64,000 nt of DNA. Origin: SAR202 cluster bacterium bin90. GTDB taxonomy: Bacteria > Chloroflexota > Dehalococcoidia > Lucifugimonadales > JADFKI01. The stretch lies in the NCBI GenBank assembly GCA_002238855.1, contig MPND01000001.1, positions 1-64,000 of the forward strand. Direction: 5' to 3'. Made by a program: the position numbers and the translations under genes. Position 1 is the first letter of the stretch, and the number at the start of each line of letters is the position of its first letter. Positions 32,149 to 41,258 of the stretch are shown here, piece after piece. A model generated the notes under the pieces. That model worked only from the letters and a program-made list of their open reading frames with translations. It was not told the origin of the DNA and searched no databases.

Positions 32149-32607
32149 CTAGAGCTTGTCGACTTCCGCGAGGATGTCTCTGGGATCTAGGGCGCGGGCG
32201 CTGTCATAGACGCGCTTGAAGCGAATTACGCCTTCCTTATCGACAATGAAGATCGCGCGGTTGGGTGCTCCGCGCTCCTCGTTGTATATGCCGTACGACT
32301 GCGTCATAGCGCCATGTGGATTGAAGTCCGACAGCAGCGGGTAGGGGATATTGCCTAGCGAAGTAGAGTACGCCGTCTGGGATGGGCGGGCGTCGCAACT
32401 GATGCCCAGAACTTGGGCATTCTTCTCCTCGAAGTCAGCGTTGTAGCTGCGCATCGAGGTGACCTGGTCCGTTCAGCCACCTGTAAACGAGAAAATGTGG
32501 AACGAGAGGACAACTGCCTTTTCGCCCCTAAAGTCGCTCAGAGATACGTTCTTCATGTCTTGTGCCGGAAGCGTGAAGTCCGGCGCTACCTGTCCAACAT
32601 CAACCAT
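32149..32607 (-). CDS. AhpE-like peroxiredoxin, predicted selenoprotein (UGA = Sec45)
   Basis: 152-residue peroxiredoxin reducing hydroperoxides, read from ATG 32607 through an in-frame TGA at 32473-32475. The N-terminal part gives [31 protein letters not shown] and FSFTGG-U-TDQ. The TGA therefore occupies the peroxidatic Cys of the family motif (F-T-x-x-C-T). Downstream [18 protein letters not shown] and [17 protein letters not shown] are diagnostic of AhpE-type 1-Cys peroxiredoxins. Cys71 (ISCD) is the only other thiol. The first 44 codons are fully sensible, so this is not a decayed gene. A stem-loop follows 14 nt after TGA. Start: GGAG lies about 15 nt upstream. It is 71 nt after gcvPB and 11 nt before trmI. 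An ordinary caller would report only the 101-residue fragment from 32454. Confidence 0.85.
32427..32459 (-). promoter_or_regulatory. candidate SECIS-like hairpin downstream of the UGA
   Basis: In the mRNA, nt 14-46 after UGA fold as CCUCGA/UCGAGG (6 bp), a small internal loop with a possible G-C pair, then CAGC/GCUG (4 bp) closing the six-base loop UACAAC, which starts 28 nt after UGA. Distance and size suit a bacterial SECIS. The expected G in the first two loop positions is missing, so the match is imperfect. Confidence 0.5.
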
Positions 32608-32678
32608 TTCGTAACTGACTCTCCTATCTTGGGTCCATTCTGTGGGCAACTCTATACAGAATCATCGACATTGTACCA

Positions 32679-34166
32679 TCATTCGTCAGCTCTCCAGCGC
32701 AGATAGGGACGCCGCGCCGCGAGTGCTTCGTTAAGGCGGGTGTTTGGGGTATCGTGCGGCGCATTGTGAAGTAAGTCCGGGCTTTCTTCCGCTTCCTGCG
32801 CTATAGTCCGCATTACTTCGATGAAACCGTCGAGTGTCTCCTTGCTCTCCGTCTCAGTAGGCTCAATCATCAGCGCTTCTTCGACGATCAGCGGAAAGTA
32901 CATGGTAGGCGGGTGTATGCCGTAGTCTATCAGGCGCTTTGCGACATCCAGCGCGCTGACACCGTAGTCGCGCCGCAGGTTCCGTGCTGAAAAGACAACC
33001 TCGTGCATGCAGGTGCGGTCGTATGGCAGGTGGTAATGTTCTTTGAGCTGACTCAGTATGTAATTCGCATTTATCACGGCATCGCGGCTGATGTTAGCAA
33101 TGCCCTCCCTGCCTAACGTGCTCATATATGCGTAGGCTCGCACCAGCGCACCGAAATTTCCGTGGAACGCGCCCATCCTTCCGACGGTCCTTACTGGCGC
33201 ATCAAGTGAATACACCTCACCGCCGTCTGCATCCACGCTGCGGTTAACTACCGGTGTAGGCATGTACGGAAGGAGCCTATCGCCTACTATGACAGGTCCA
33301 GCGCCTGGCCCACCACCACCATGCGGCTGCGTAAATGTCTTGTGCAAGTTGGAGTGCATAACGTCGAAACCGAGTTCGCCTAACTTGACCCGACCGAGGA
33401 GCGCGTTCAGGTTTGCGCCATCTCCATATACAATGCCGCCTGCATCCCGCACGATCTTGACAACTTCGAGGATATTTGAATCGAACAGTCCCAACGTGCT
33501 GGGCAGCGTAATCATCAGTCCAGCAAGGTCGTCGCCAACAGAGAATCGCAGGGCTTCGAGGTCGGTGTTGCCGTTGGCGTCTGACGGCAGCGTTATTACT
33601 TCGAAACCGCACATGCTGGCTGTGGCTGGGTTCGTCCCGTGTGCGCTGTCTGGAATTAGTACCTTGTTTCGCTTCGTGTCACCTCTGTCACGATGATATG
33701 CGCGAGCCATCAATATTCCGGCAAACTCACCATCCGCCCCTGCCATGGGTGCGAGCGAGCAGCCCTTCATTCCGGTAATCTCGACGAGGCGCTGCTGCAA
33801 CTCCCACATGAGTCTGAGTGCGCCTTGCACGGTGGCATCAGGTTGCAGCGGGTGAGTCTCAGAAAAGCCCGGCATTCCCGCAACTTCGTCGTCAATCTTG
33901 GGATTGTATTTCATGGTACAACTGCCAAGTGGGTAGAAGTTGTGGTCGATGGAGAAGTTAAGCTGGCTGAGCTGTGAGAAGTAGCGAACAAGGTCGTTTT
34001 CGCTGACCTCTGGGAAGTCGAGTGTCTGCCGAAGAAGGTTTTCGTCGGGCAAGGGCTGGGCAGGGACGTCAGATTGGGAGACTGTCGCTCCGACTCTGCC
34101 GGATGCGCTGCGGTCCATCAGGAGGATGCGGCGGTCTTGGGAGAGTCTTTCGAGTAAGGTACTCAT
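32679..34166 (-). CDS. gcvPB: glycine dehydrogenase (decarboxylating) subunit 2
   Basis: 495-residue PLP-binding half of the split P-protein, which decarboxylates glycine and passes the aminomethyl group to lipoyl-GcvH. The PLP lysine is in HSNLHKTFTQPHGGGGPGAGP-type motif near residue 275 (HKTF). Other family blocks are MKYNPKIDDEVA, PMAGADGEFAGILMARAYH and IPDSAHGTNPATA. It overlaps gcvPA by 4 nt (ATGA). Split P-protein is usual in Gram-positives, archaea and Chloroflexota. Confidence 0.95.
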   Translation of the reverse strand: MSTLLERLSQDRRILLMDRSASGRVGATVSQSDVPAQPLPDENLLRQTLDFPEVSENDLVRYFSQLSQLNFSIDHNFYPLGSCTMKYNPKIDDEVAGMPGFSETHPLQPDATVQGALRLMWELQQRLVEITGMKGCSLAPMAGADGEFAGILMARAYHRDRGDTKRNKVLIPDSAHGTNPATASMCGFEVITLPSDANGNTDLEALRFSVGDDLAGLMITLPSTLGLFDSNILEVVKIVRDAGGIVYGDGANLNALLGRVKLGELGFDVMHSNLHKTFTQPHGGGGPGAGPVIVGDRLLPYMPTPVVNRSVDADGGEVYSLDAPVRTVGRMGAFHGNFGALVRAYAYMSTLGREGIANISRDAVINANYILSQLKEHYHLPYDRTCMHEVVFSARNLRRDYGVSALDVAKRLIDYGIHPPTMYFPLIVEEALMIEPTETESKETLDGFIEVMRTIAQEAEESPDLLHNAPHDTPNTRLNEALAARRPYLRWRADE

Positions 34167-35497
34167 GCTGATGCGCCAATCTCGGTGAGGGCACAGGCAA
34201 AGCTGTCAATCTCCTCACGGGTGTTGACTTCAGTAGCACAGACAAGCATGCCATTGTCAACACGGTCACTAATGTCCAGCCCGCCAATAATTTTGTAGTC
34301 AAGTAGTTGCTCATTGAGCGTGGACGGCGACGAAGGACACTGCACAACGAACTCCTGGAAGAAGACGCCGCCATCAACTACCGAATAACCTGGGATGCCT
34401 TGAATTAGTGAGGCAAGGTAGTGCGACTTCTGGTATGTAAGTTCGGCGGTCTGGCGCATCCCATGCCTGCCGTTTGCCGCCATATACACGGTTGTCATCA
34501 GAGCGATCAATGCGACGGATGTGCAGATATTGGATGTGGCCCGCTCGCGACGGATGTGTTGCTCACGGGTCTGCAGGGTCAATACGTAAGCCGTGCGTCC
34601 CTGTGTATCCACGGTTCTACCAACAATGCGTCCCGGCATCTGCCTGATGTAGTCCTGCTTGCAGGCGAATATGCCGACATACGGCCCACCGAAAGTCGGA
34701 GGCACGCCTAGCGCCTGTCCCTCAGACGCCACAATATCGGCGCCGTAATCACCCGGCGGCGTAAACATAGCCATCGATAAGGCGTCAGCGTACACAACTG
34801 AAAGCGCCCCGACATTATGAGCCTGCTGCGACAGCGACTGCATGTCCTGCATATAGCCCAGAAAGTTTGGTTGCTGCGCTACTAAACATGCCGTCTCTTC
34901 AGTGATGGCAAGGTTCTCGGCGCTAACCACATCGATGGTGATTCCCGGCGCCTCGGTATATGTCCGCAGCACGCTAATGTATGCGGGTGAGACTGAATCA
35001 AGAACCGCGACGTGGTTGCGTCGCGTAACGCGGGCAGCCATTAGAACCGCTTCGGCGAGGGATGTGGAGCCGTCGTACATGCCAGCGTTGGCGACATCCA
35101 TCCCAGTGAGTTGGGCGCACAATGTCTGGAACTCGAACTCGGTCTGGAGTGTGCCCTGTGAAATCTCCGGCTGATACGGAGTGTACGCAGTCATGAACTC
35201 GCTGCGGCTCGTCAATTGGCGCACAATTGCAGGTATGTGATGCCTGTATGAGCCTGCGCCCAGAAAGCAAGCGTATTCGCCCGGAGTCTTGTTCATAGAC
35301 GCCAGATCGGCGAAATATCGCTTGAGGTCGAACTCGGACATCGGAGGCGGCAGATCAAGCGTGGGATTGCGATGTTCCTCCGGTATGTCGGAGAATAATT
35401 CATCCACTGAGTCAACGCCGATTGCGTCGAGCATCAGTCGCCTGTCCGCGTCCGTGTTTGGGGAGTATGGCGAGATATAACTGTCGTAATTGGTCAT
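34163..35497 (-). CDS. gcvPA: glycine dehydrogenase (decarboxylating) subunit 1
   Basis: 444-residue PLP-fold partner subunit of the split P-protein, lacking the PLP Lys. Motifs are YISPYSPNTDADRRLMLDAIG, FLGAGSYRHHIPAIVRQL, TAYTPYQPEISQGTLQTEFEFQT and GMYDGSTSLAEAVLMAARV. It combines with GcvPB as an alpha2beta2 enzyme. It lies 54 nt after gcvH and overlaps gcvPB, ensuring equal amounts. Confidence 0.95.
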   Translation of the reverse strand: MTNYDSYISPYSPNTDADRRLMLDAIGVDSVDELFSDIPEEHRNPTLDLPPPMSEFDLKRYFADLASMNKTPGEYACFLGAGSYRHHIPAIVRQLTSRSEFMTAYTPYQPEISQGTLQTEFEFQTLCAQLTGMDVANAGMYDGSTSLAEAVLMAARVTRRNHVAVLDSVSPAYISVLRTYTEAPGITIDVVSAENLAITEETACLVAQQPNFLGYMQDMQSLSQQAHNVGALSVVYADALSMAMFTPPGDYGADIVASEGQALGVPPTFGGPYVGIFACKQDYIRQMPGRIVGRTVDTQGRTAYVLTLQTREQHIRRERATSNICTSVALIALMTTVYMAANGRHGMRQTAELTYQKSHYLASLIQGIPGYSVVDGGVFFQEFVVQCPSSPSTLNEQLLDYKIIGGLDISDRVDNGMLVCATEVNTREEIDSFACALTEIGASA

Positions 35498-35551
35498 TGG
35501 ACGAGTCGAAACGAGGCTTAGAAGTGGCAGGTCATTGCCGAGGAATCAGGT

Positions 35552-35938
35552 TTAGCTCTGCGCCTCAAGCAAGGCCTGATAGTCAGCGTGGCCCATGAGT
35601 TTATCGAGTTCTCCGCTGTCTGTCAGTTGAACGCGCAGCATCCAGCCCGAATCGAATGGGCTGTCATTCACCAGTTCAGGGCTGTCGATAACTGAGTCGT
35701 TGCGCTCGGTTATCGTTCCTGATACCGGCGAATAGAGATCGGAAACCGCTTTCACTGACTCGATCTCCCCCATTTTCTCGAACTGCGTCAACTGCTCGCC
35801 GACATCCGGCAGTTCAACAAACACGACATCACCAAGGCTCTCTGCGGCAAAGTCGGTGATACCTACGACGACTTGCCCGTCAGACTCTACGCGAACCCAT
35901 TCGTGTTCTTCAGAGTATTTGAGGTTTTCAGGCGTCAT
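35552..35938 (-). CDS. gcvH: glycine cleavage system H protein
   Basis: 128-residue lipoyl carrier shuttling the aminomethyl group between P, T and L proteins. The lipoylated Lys63 lies in GEIESVKAVSDLYSP. KYSEEHEWVRV opens the fold. Length is standard. It begins 5 nt after the gcvT stop. No lipoate ligase or lpd (L-protein) gene is in the window. Confidence 0.96.
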   Translation of the reverse strand: MTPENLKYSEEHEWVRVESDGQVVVGITDFAAESLGDVVFVELPDVGEQLTQFEKMGEIESVKAVSDLYSPVSGTITERNDSVIDSPELVNDSPFDSGWMLRVQLTDSGELDKLMGHADYQALLEAQS

Positions 35939-35943
35939 TATTT

Positions 35944-37038
35944 CTAGCTCCGAATGTAAAATGGAAGACTGGTTACTTCGGCATCAACGAGCCGCCCACG
36001 GATGTCGATTTGCAGGCAGGTCCCGACCTCAGAAAAGTCAGCAGGAACATATCCCAAGCCTATGTTCCTGTCAAGCAAGGAAGATGGCCCACCGCTTGTA
36101 ACTTCGCCAATCTCTTGCCCATCTGCGCAGATCGCATGGCCGTGACGCGCAATCCCGCGTCCGGTCATTATGAATCCGACTAGTTTTCTCTCGACCCCGT
36201 TGTCACGGATGCGTAGAAGTGCCTCTCGTGCGACATATCCACGCCTGTCAGGCCTGATAAATCGCTCCAGTCCGGCTTCGTAAGGGTTGTCGTTCACGCT
36301 CATGTCATTGCCGTGGAGCAGGAGGCCAGCTTCCAGGCGAAGGACGTCTCGTGCACCCAAACCGCATGAAGTCGCACCTTTATCCACGAGCAGCGTCCAT
36401 ATGTGCCCTGCATCCTCGGCGGAAACGATTGCCTCGAAGCCGTCTTCGCCGGTGTAGCCCGTATGTGCAAGCATTGTATCCCTGCCATCGATCTGGGTCT
36501 GCACAGTTCTGAAGGGCAGCACTGACGATATATCGTCGGCGGTAACTTCATTCAGCATTGGGATGGACTGAGGACCTTGGACAGCAATCATTGCTGTGTC
36601 GGCTGTGACATTCTTGATGCTGACGGTGTCCGGCTTCGTATTCCATTGGTCTAGCCAATCGATAACCGAGGCAGTGTTGGCGGCGTTTGGAATTAGCAGG
36701 AAGTCTTCATCGCCGTTTCTATAGACGATGCAGTCGTCGATGATTCCGCCGTCCTCGTTGCAGATGAGGCAGTAGCGCGCACGCCCCGGTCGCATCGAAA
36801 TCGCGCCAACGCTTAGCACGCGGCTGAGCAAGGGAGCCGCCCCGCTACCTCGTATAGTCAGCCTGCCCATGTGAGATACGTCAAACAGGCCGACGTTGGT
36901 GCGGACCGCCCGCGCTTCCTGCAATATGCTTTCATACTGTATGGGCATTGCCCATCCGCCAAACGGTACGATGCGCGCGCCGAGCGATATGTGAGTCTTG
37001 TAGAGCGAGGTGTGTTTGAGATCTTTGGAGTCTGACAT
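35944..37038 (-). CDS. gcvT: aminomethyltransferase (glycine cleavage T protein)
   Basis: 364-residue tetrahydrofolate-dependent T protein releasing ammonia and forming methylene-THF. Typical blocks are TSLYKTHISLGARIVPFGGWAMPIQY, NVGLFDVSHMGRLTIRG, the folate-site MLAHTGYTGEDGFEAIV, GLGARDVLRLEAGLLLHGNDM and the C-terminal GYVPAD. It is the first gcv gene, 23 nt behind the LLM oxidoreductase gene. Confidence 0.95.
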   Translation of the reverse strand: MSDSKDLKHTSLYKTHISLGARIVPFGGWAMPIQYESILQEARAVRTNVGLFDVSHMGRLTIRGSGAAPLLSRVLSVGAISMRPGRARYCLICNEDGGIIDDCIVYRNGDEDFLLIPNAANTASVIDWLDQWNTKPDTVSIKNVTADTAMIAVQGPQSIPMLNEVTADDISSVLPFRTVQTQIDGRDTMLAHTGYTGEDGFEAIVSAEDAGHIWTLLVDKGATSCGLGARDVLRLEAGLLLHGNDMSVNDNPYEAGLERFIRPDRRGYVAREALLRIRDNGVERKLVGFIMTGRGIARHGHAICADGQEIGEVTSGGPSSLLDRNIGLGYVPADFSEVGTCLQIDIRGRLVDAEVTSLPFYIRS

Positions 37039-37061
37039 CGCGAAATGTTCTGAGCTTTGTA

Positions 37062-37931
37062 TTAAATGCCGGAAGTTGCATCCTTGAACCGGCGGATGGC
37101 GTCAATATGCGCCTCAGGAGTCTCAAACCCCGCCCGCATAGTGTTCAGCGACACGTGTGTCGCGCCAAGGGCTTTCCAGCCTTCCGCCTCCTTCGACCAC
37201 TCGTCAGGGCCGCCGATGCTCGCTGATACCCAGCCCTCGATCCCGATGCTGTCAATGTCTCTGCCTGCTTCTTCCGCGTATGAATGCAACTTATCGATCA
37301 GACCTTTGGCGCGGTCGTCGGGTCGTCCCGTGAGTATCCAGCCATCGCCGGTACTGACAATTCGACGTACCGTGCGGTCGGATGCGCCGCCCAGCCATAC
37401 GGGAATTGGGCGCTGAACAGGCAGCGGCAGAATGCCGGCATCGGTTATCTTGTGCCAGCGACCTTCATAAGTTATCAGCTCGTTTGTCCACAGTTGGCGC
37501 ATCACTTCGATCTGCTCTTCCGAGCGAGCGCCGCGGTTGCGCCAGTTCTCACCAAGAGCCTCGTACTCCACATAGTTCCAGCCGACGCCGATGCCCAGCC
37601 GCAGCCTGCCCTCGCTGAGCACATCCACGGCGGCGGCTTGCTTGGCAACTAGCGCAGTCTGGCGCTGAGGTAGGATGATGATGCCTGTGGCAAGTTCTAC
37701 ACTGCTCGTAACTGCCGCAAGGTAGCCGAAGAGAACGAACGGCTCATGAAAAGCGTCGTAGTGGCGATATGGTCCGGTTAGTTCAGTGTGCGTTTCGGCG
37801 TTTGCACCAAGCACATGATCGAATGCCAGTAGGAAGTCGAAGCCAAGAGACTCAGTCGCCTGGGCGAATTCGCGAATTGCTCCTGTGTCACTGCCTATCT
37901 CCGTCTGGGGAAAAATTGATCCTACCTTCAC
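37062..37931 (-). CDS. LLM-class F420-dependent-type oxidoreductase
   Basis: 289-residue luciferase-like monooxygenase family protein with the F420-type signatures SLGFDFLLAFDHVLGAN, LATGIIILPQRQTALVAKQAAAVDVLSEGRLRLGIGVGWN and IPVWLGGASDRTVRRI. It probably uses F420 or FMN to oxidise or reduce a small organic. It heads the strand leading into gcvT (23-nt gap) and may be co-transcribed with the glycine-cleavage genes. It is only distantly similar to the LLM enzyme at 24177. Confidence 0.87.
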   Translation of the reverse strand: MKVGSIFPQTEIGSDTGAIREFAQATESLGFDFLLAFDHVLGANAETHTELTGPYRHYDAFHEPFVLFGYLAAVTSSVELATGIIILPQRQTALVAKQAAAVDVLSEGRLRLGIGVGWNYVEYEALGENWRNRGARSEEQIEVMRQLWTNELITYEGRWHKITDAGILPLPVQRPIPVWLGGASDRTVRRIVSTGDGWILTGRPDDRAKGLIDKLHSYAEEAGRDIDSIGIEGWVSASIGGPDEWSKEAEGWKALGATHVSLNTMRAGFETPEAHIDAIRRFKDATSGI

Positions 37932-38047
37932 CTGCTGAACCTCCGGGATATCAAGGGTTGTTAGTTTGCAGTTGCCATATCTCAGTGTAACATAACGGGC
38001 GAAAGCAACACCGGAAACCGACAGTTACGAGACTGGATGGGCTGACA

Positions 38048-39469
38048 ATGGCGAAGTATGATTTGATTCTGAGCGGTGGCACGATCCTGGATCCGGCGAA
38101 CGGATTCGAAGGAGTGGCGGATGTGGGCGTTAAGGCTGGCATGATTGCGCGTGTCGAAGCGGAAATTGACCCCTTTGATGGCGATGAGATTGTGGATGTG
38201 TCAGGGAAGTGGGTGATGCCCGGTCAGATTGACACGCACGCTCATGTGGCCGGATTGTCACGCAATTGGGACCCTGCTCTTGGATATGCGATGCTGGCGC
38301 GCGCCGGGACTACAACTGTGCTGGACATGGGTGGCACCGGGCCGAGCCTTTTTGACGGCATCAAGCGCAAAGGAGCCGGTCTGAACGTGGCCGGACTCTA
38401 TGCACTCATACCGGGTGCCACGATGCCATCCGGTGAGCCGTCCCCTGTTGAGGCTCGCGACATCGTTGCAGGTGCGCTGAACCAGGGTTGCTTCGGCATT
38501 AAGATACTCGGTGGCTATCATCCCTTCAGCCCGCAGGGAACGGCGGATGTGATTCATGCCTGTAATGACCAGCAGGCCTATGTGGCGTTCCATATAGGTA
38601 CACGGGAGTCGGGAAGTCATCTGGGCGGACTGAGGGAAATACCTGAAATCGTAGGTGATGGGCGGCTCCATGTCTGCCATGTGAACTCATACTGCCGTGG
38701 GGTTATTGAGGATGCTGACGCGGAGTGCATCGAGGCACTTCAGATTCTGGAGACAATGCGCGGGCAACTAAATTCAGAGGCATATCACGCGATTCAGAAT
38801 GGAACGAGCGGGAGTTGCGACGGCGAAGGATTTGTGCAGGCGAATGTGCCACGAAACTGCCTTGCGATGCGCGGCTACTCTCCGACGCGAGAGGGCATGG
38901 AGCACGCGATAATGGACGGCTACGCGTCCGTAATTGGGCAGCGCGGAGGGCATGTGGTGTACCTGAAGGGAAAGGAAGCGCTGGCGCTCTTTCAGCGCGA
39001 AAATACGCATGTTGGGATGAGCTTTCCGGTGAACCTGCCATCCACTGCGTTCAAGCTGACCACCGCGAAGAACGAAGCGGGCGAGTTCATAGTGGACGCT
39101 GTGAGTACGGACGGCGGCTGCCATCCCCGCAATGTGGCGATTCAGTCGAGTATGGCACTGGTGAAATTCGGCGCGCTCACACCCCTTGAGTTGGCGACGA
39201 AGCTCTCCCTAACACCCGCACAGATGATGGGGTTGCCCAATAAGGGACACTTCAGCGAGGGAGCGGACGCGGACATAACGGTGATCAACCCTGATACAAA
39301 CGAGCCGACAATGAGCTTCGTTGCCGGAAGCCCAATTATGATCGACGGGCATGTCGTGGGTAGCGGAGGCACACTGCTGGTTACGAGCACAGGGCGGCGC
39401 GCAGCTGAGGCGAGTGGGCTGCCGTATCAGGTTGTGGAAATGGCGGGGACCAAATTGTACGCGGACTAG
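38048..39469 (+). CDS. amidohydrolase (dihydroorotase/hydantoinase-like)
   Basis: 473-residue metal-dependent amidohydrolase of the cyclic-amide branch. It has the composite beta domain start YDLILSGGTILDPANGFEG, metal ligands in QIDTHAH, a candidate carboxylated Lys in GIKILGGYHP, His in AYVAFHIG and CHVNSYCRG, and the metal Asp in VSTDGGCHP. The C-terminal ADITVINPD is typical. The substrate could be a hydantoin, dihydropyrimidine or other lactam/imide. Its stop shares a CTAG with the facing nadE stop. Divergent from the LLM-gcv operon. Confidence 0.85.
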   Translation: MAKYDLILSGGTILDPANGFEGVADVGVKAGMIARVEAEIDPFDGDEIVDVSGKWVMPGQIDTHAHVAGLSRNWDPALGYAMLARAGTTTVLDMGGTGPSLFDGIKRKGAGLNVAGLYALIPGATMPSGEPSPVEARDIVAGALNQGCFGIKILGGYHPFSPQGTADVIHACNDQQAYVAFHIGTRESGSHLGGLREIPEIVGDGRLHVCHVNSYCRGVIEDADAECIEALQILETMRGQLNSEAYHAIQNGTSGSCDGEGFVQANVPRNCLAMRGYSPTREGMEHAIMDGYASVIGQRGGHVVYLKGKEALALFQRENTHVGMSFPVNLPSTAFKLTTAKNEAGEFIVDAVSTDGGCHPRNVAIQSSMALVKFGALTPLELATKLSLTPAQMMGLPNKGHFSEGADADITVINPDTNEPTMSFVAGSPIMIDGHVVGSGGTLLVTSTGRRAAEASGLPYQVVEMAGTKLYAD

Positions 39470-41217
39470 AACGGACGGTAGCGGTTCGCAATGGGCATAC
39501 GTCGGTCCCGTCCGAAGTTGCGAGGCGTGATTTTGATGCCTGGCGGTGACTGGCGCCGCTTGTATTCGTTGCGGTCAACGAGGGTGATTATCTGCTTAAC
39601 CGTGTCAGAGTCGTAGCCCATAGCCACAATGTCGTCAAAGCTGAAGTCGTCTTCGACATAGGCCTTGAGTATCGGGTCTAGGATACTGTAAGGGGGTAGC
39701 GAATCTTCGTCCTTCTGGTCGGGGCGAAGTTCCGCGCTGGGCGGCTTGTCAATCACACTCTGAGGTATTACAGGCGAGTTACCGATGGTGTTGCGGTAGC
39801 GGCAGAGTTCATAGACAAGCTGCTTTGGTACGTCCTTTATTACCGCATAGCCGCCTGCCATGTCCCCATAGATTGTGGCATAGCCGGTTGCCATTTCACT
39901 CTTGTTCCCCGTGGTCAGGACGAGCCAGTTGAACTTGTTGGAGACCGCCATAATGAGATTGCCACGAATGCGGGACTGCATATTTTCTTCTGCGACGCCA
40001 CTCTCCGTTCCCTCGAATCTATGTGCCAGCGTTTGAAGATATGCACTGAAAGCGTCTTCGATTGGAATTGTCCAGAGTTCTATCCCAAGATTTTCCGCTA
40101 GCGCAGTCGCGTCCAAAACACTGCCCTCGGACGAAAAGCGCGACGGCATCGCGATGCCAACCACATTCTCTCCACCGAGTGCATCTGCAGCGACAGCTGC
40201 TACCAGAGTTGAGTCAATGCCGCCCGACAGGGCTATCAGCACCTTGCCGAAACCGCATTTTCTCACATAGTCGCGAGTGCCGAGTGTGAGCGCGGCGTAC
40301 ACCTCCGAAGTGTCACTGAGCGGTTCTTCGGTGAGCGACGACTTGTCGGCAGATACAATATCGGGCCTGTCTGGATTTTCAGAGTAATCTGAGACAGCGA
40401 CACTGGCAGGTCTGCCAATGTGAGTCAGGTCGGCGCCTCGCTCCTTGCGGGTTCTTGGGTCTCGCAATCTTGAGCGGAATACGGACTCGACTTCCAGGTC
40501 TGCAACAAGTAGCTGCTCCTCAAACTGAGCCGCCTCTGCGATAATTTCGCCGTCGGGAGCGAATATAAGGCTGCCTCCATCAAAGACAAGCTCGTCCTGT
40601 CCGCCAACCAGATTGACATAGGCGACGAACAGGCCATTATCGGAGGCGCGCGTTGCGAGCATCTTTTCGCGAAAGGCGCGCTTACCGGCGTGAAAAGGCG
40701 AACCGTTGATATTCACTATGAGTTCGGCGCCTGCCGCCCGCTGTACAACGGCGGGACCGGTGGCATACCAGATATCTTCGCAAATGTTTACGCCAACAGG
40801 GGTCCCGTTGATTATGTACACAGGACAGTCGGTGCCTGCGGCGAAATAGCGGTCTTCGTCGAATACACCGTAATTCGGCAGGTACATCTTTCGATATGTG
40901 CCGACGATCTCTCCGTCGTTTATCACTGCTGCCGCATTGTAGATATCTGAGTCGGAATCAATGAAACCGACAATCGCGGCGATGCCCTTGCACTCGGCGG
41001 CGATTATCCGCAGCCGATCGTGATTCTCACGGATAAACTGAGGCTTTAAGAGTAGGTCCTCCGGAGGGTATCCCGGAAGCGCCAGCTCGGGGAACGCAAT
41101 TAGGTCAGCGCCGAGATCCCGCGCGTCCTGAATGCCCGAGATGATGCGCTCAGCATTGCCGTCGAGGTCTCCGACGGTAGCGTTCACCTGTGCCATTGCC
41201 AGTCTGAAAGTGCGCAT
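39466..41217 (-). CDS. nadE: glutamine-dependent NAD+ synthetase
   Basis: 583-residue two-domain enzyme converting nicotinate adenine dinucleotide to NAD+. The N-terminal nitrilase-type glutaminase domain has the Glu44 (AFPELALPGYPPEDLL), Lys110 (YRKMYLPNYGVFDE) and Cys146 (GVNICEDIW) triad. The C-terminal synthetase domain has the pyrophosphatase loop ALSGGIDSTLVA, TTGNKSEMATGYATIYGDMAGG and PPSAELRPDQKDEDSLP. Length and arrangement match the bacterial glutamine-hydrolysing type. Downstream of the aminotransferase gene on the same strand, 41 nt apart. Confidence 0.95.
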   Translation of the reverse strand: MRTFRLAMAQVNATVGDLDGNAERIISGIQDARDLGADLIAFPELALPGYPPEDLLLKPQFIRENHDRLRIIAAECKGIAAIVGFIDSDSDIYNAAAVINDGEIVGTYRKMYLPNYGVFDEDRYFAAGTDCPVYIINGTPVGVNICEDIWYATGPAVVQRAAGAELIVNINGSPFHAGKRAFREKMLATRASDNGLFVAYVNLVGGQDELVFDGGSLIFAPDGEIIAEAAQFEEQLLVADLEVESVFRSRLRDPRTRKERGADLTHIGRPASVAVSDYSENPDRPDIVSADKSSLTEEPLSDTSEVYAALTLGTRDYVRKCGFGKVLIALSGGIDSTLVAAVAADALGGENVVGIAMPSRFSSEGSVLDATALAENLGIELWTIPIEDAFSAYLQTLAHRFEGTESGVAEENMQSRIRGNLIMAVSNKFNWLVLTTGNKSEMATGYATIYGDMAGGYAVIKDVPKQLVYELCRYRNTIGNSPVIPQSVIDKPPSAELRPDQKDEDSLPPYSILDPILKAYVEDDFSFDDIVAMGYDSDTVKQIITLVDRNEYKRRQSPPGIKITPRNFGRDRRMPIANRYRPF

Positions 41218-41258
41218 AGTCGGGCCTAGCGGGGAGTGACAGAGCGAATTGGGCAGAC

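Noticed and set aside
32149-32454. 101-residue peroxiredoxin fragment as a separate gene or pseudogene
   Set aside because: The upstream codons in the same frame encode a perfect peroxiredoxin N-terminus and the only interruption is TGA at the catalytic position. A selenoprotein explains all the data better than decay or an internal start.
37932-38047. glycine riboswitch upstream of the gcv operon
   Set aside because: The 116-bp divergent gap is too short and shows none of the conserved glycine-aptamer cores.
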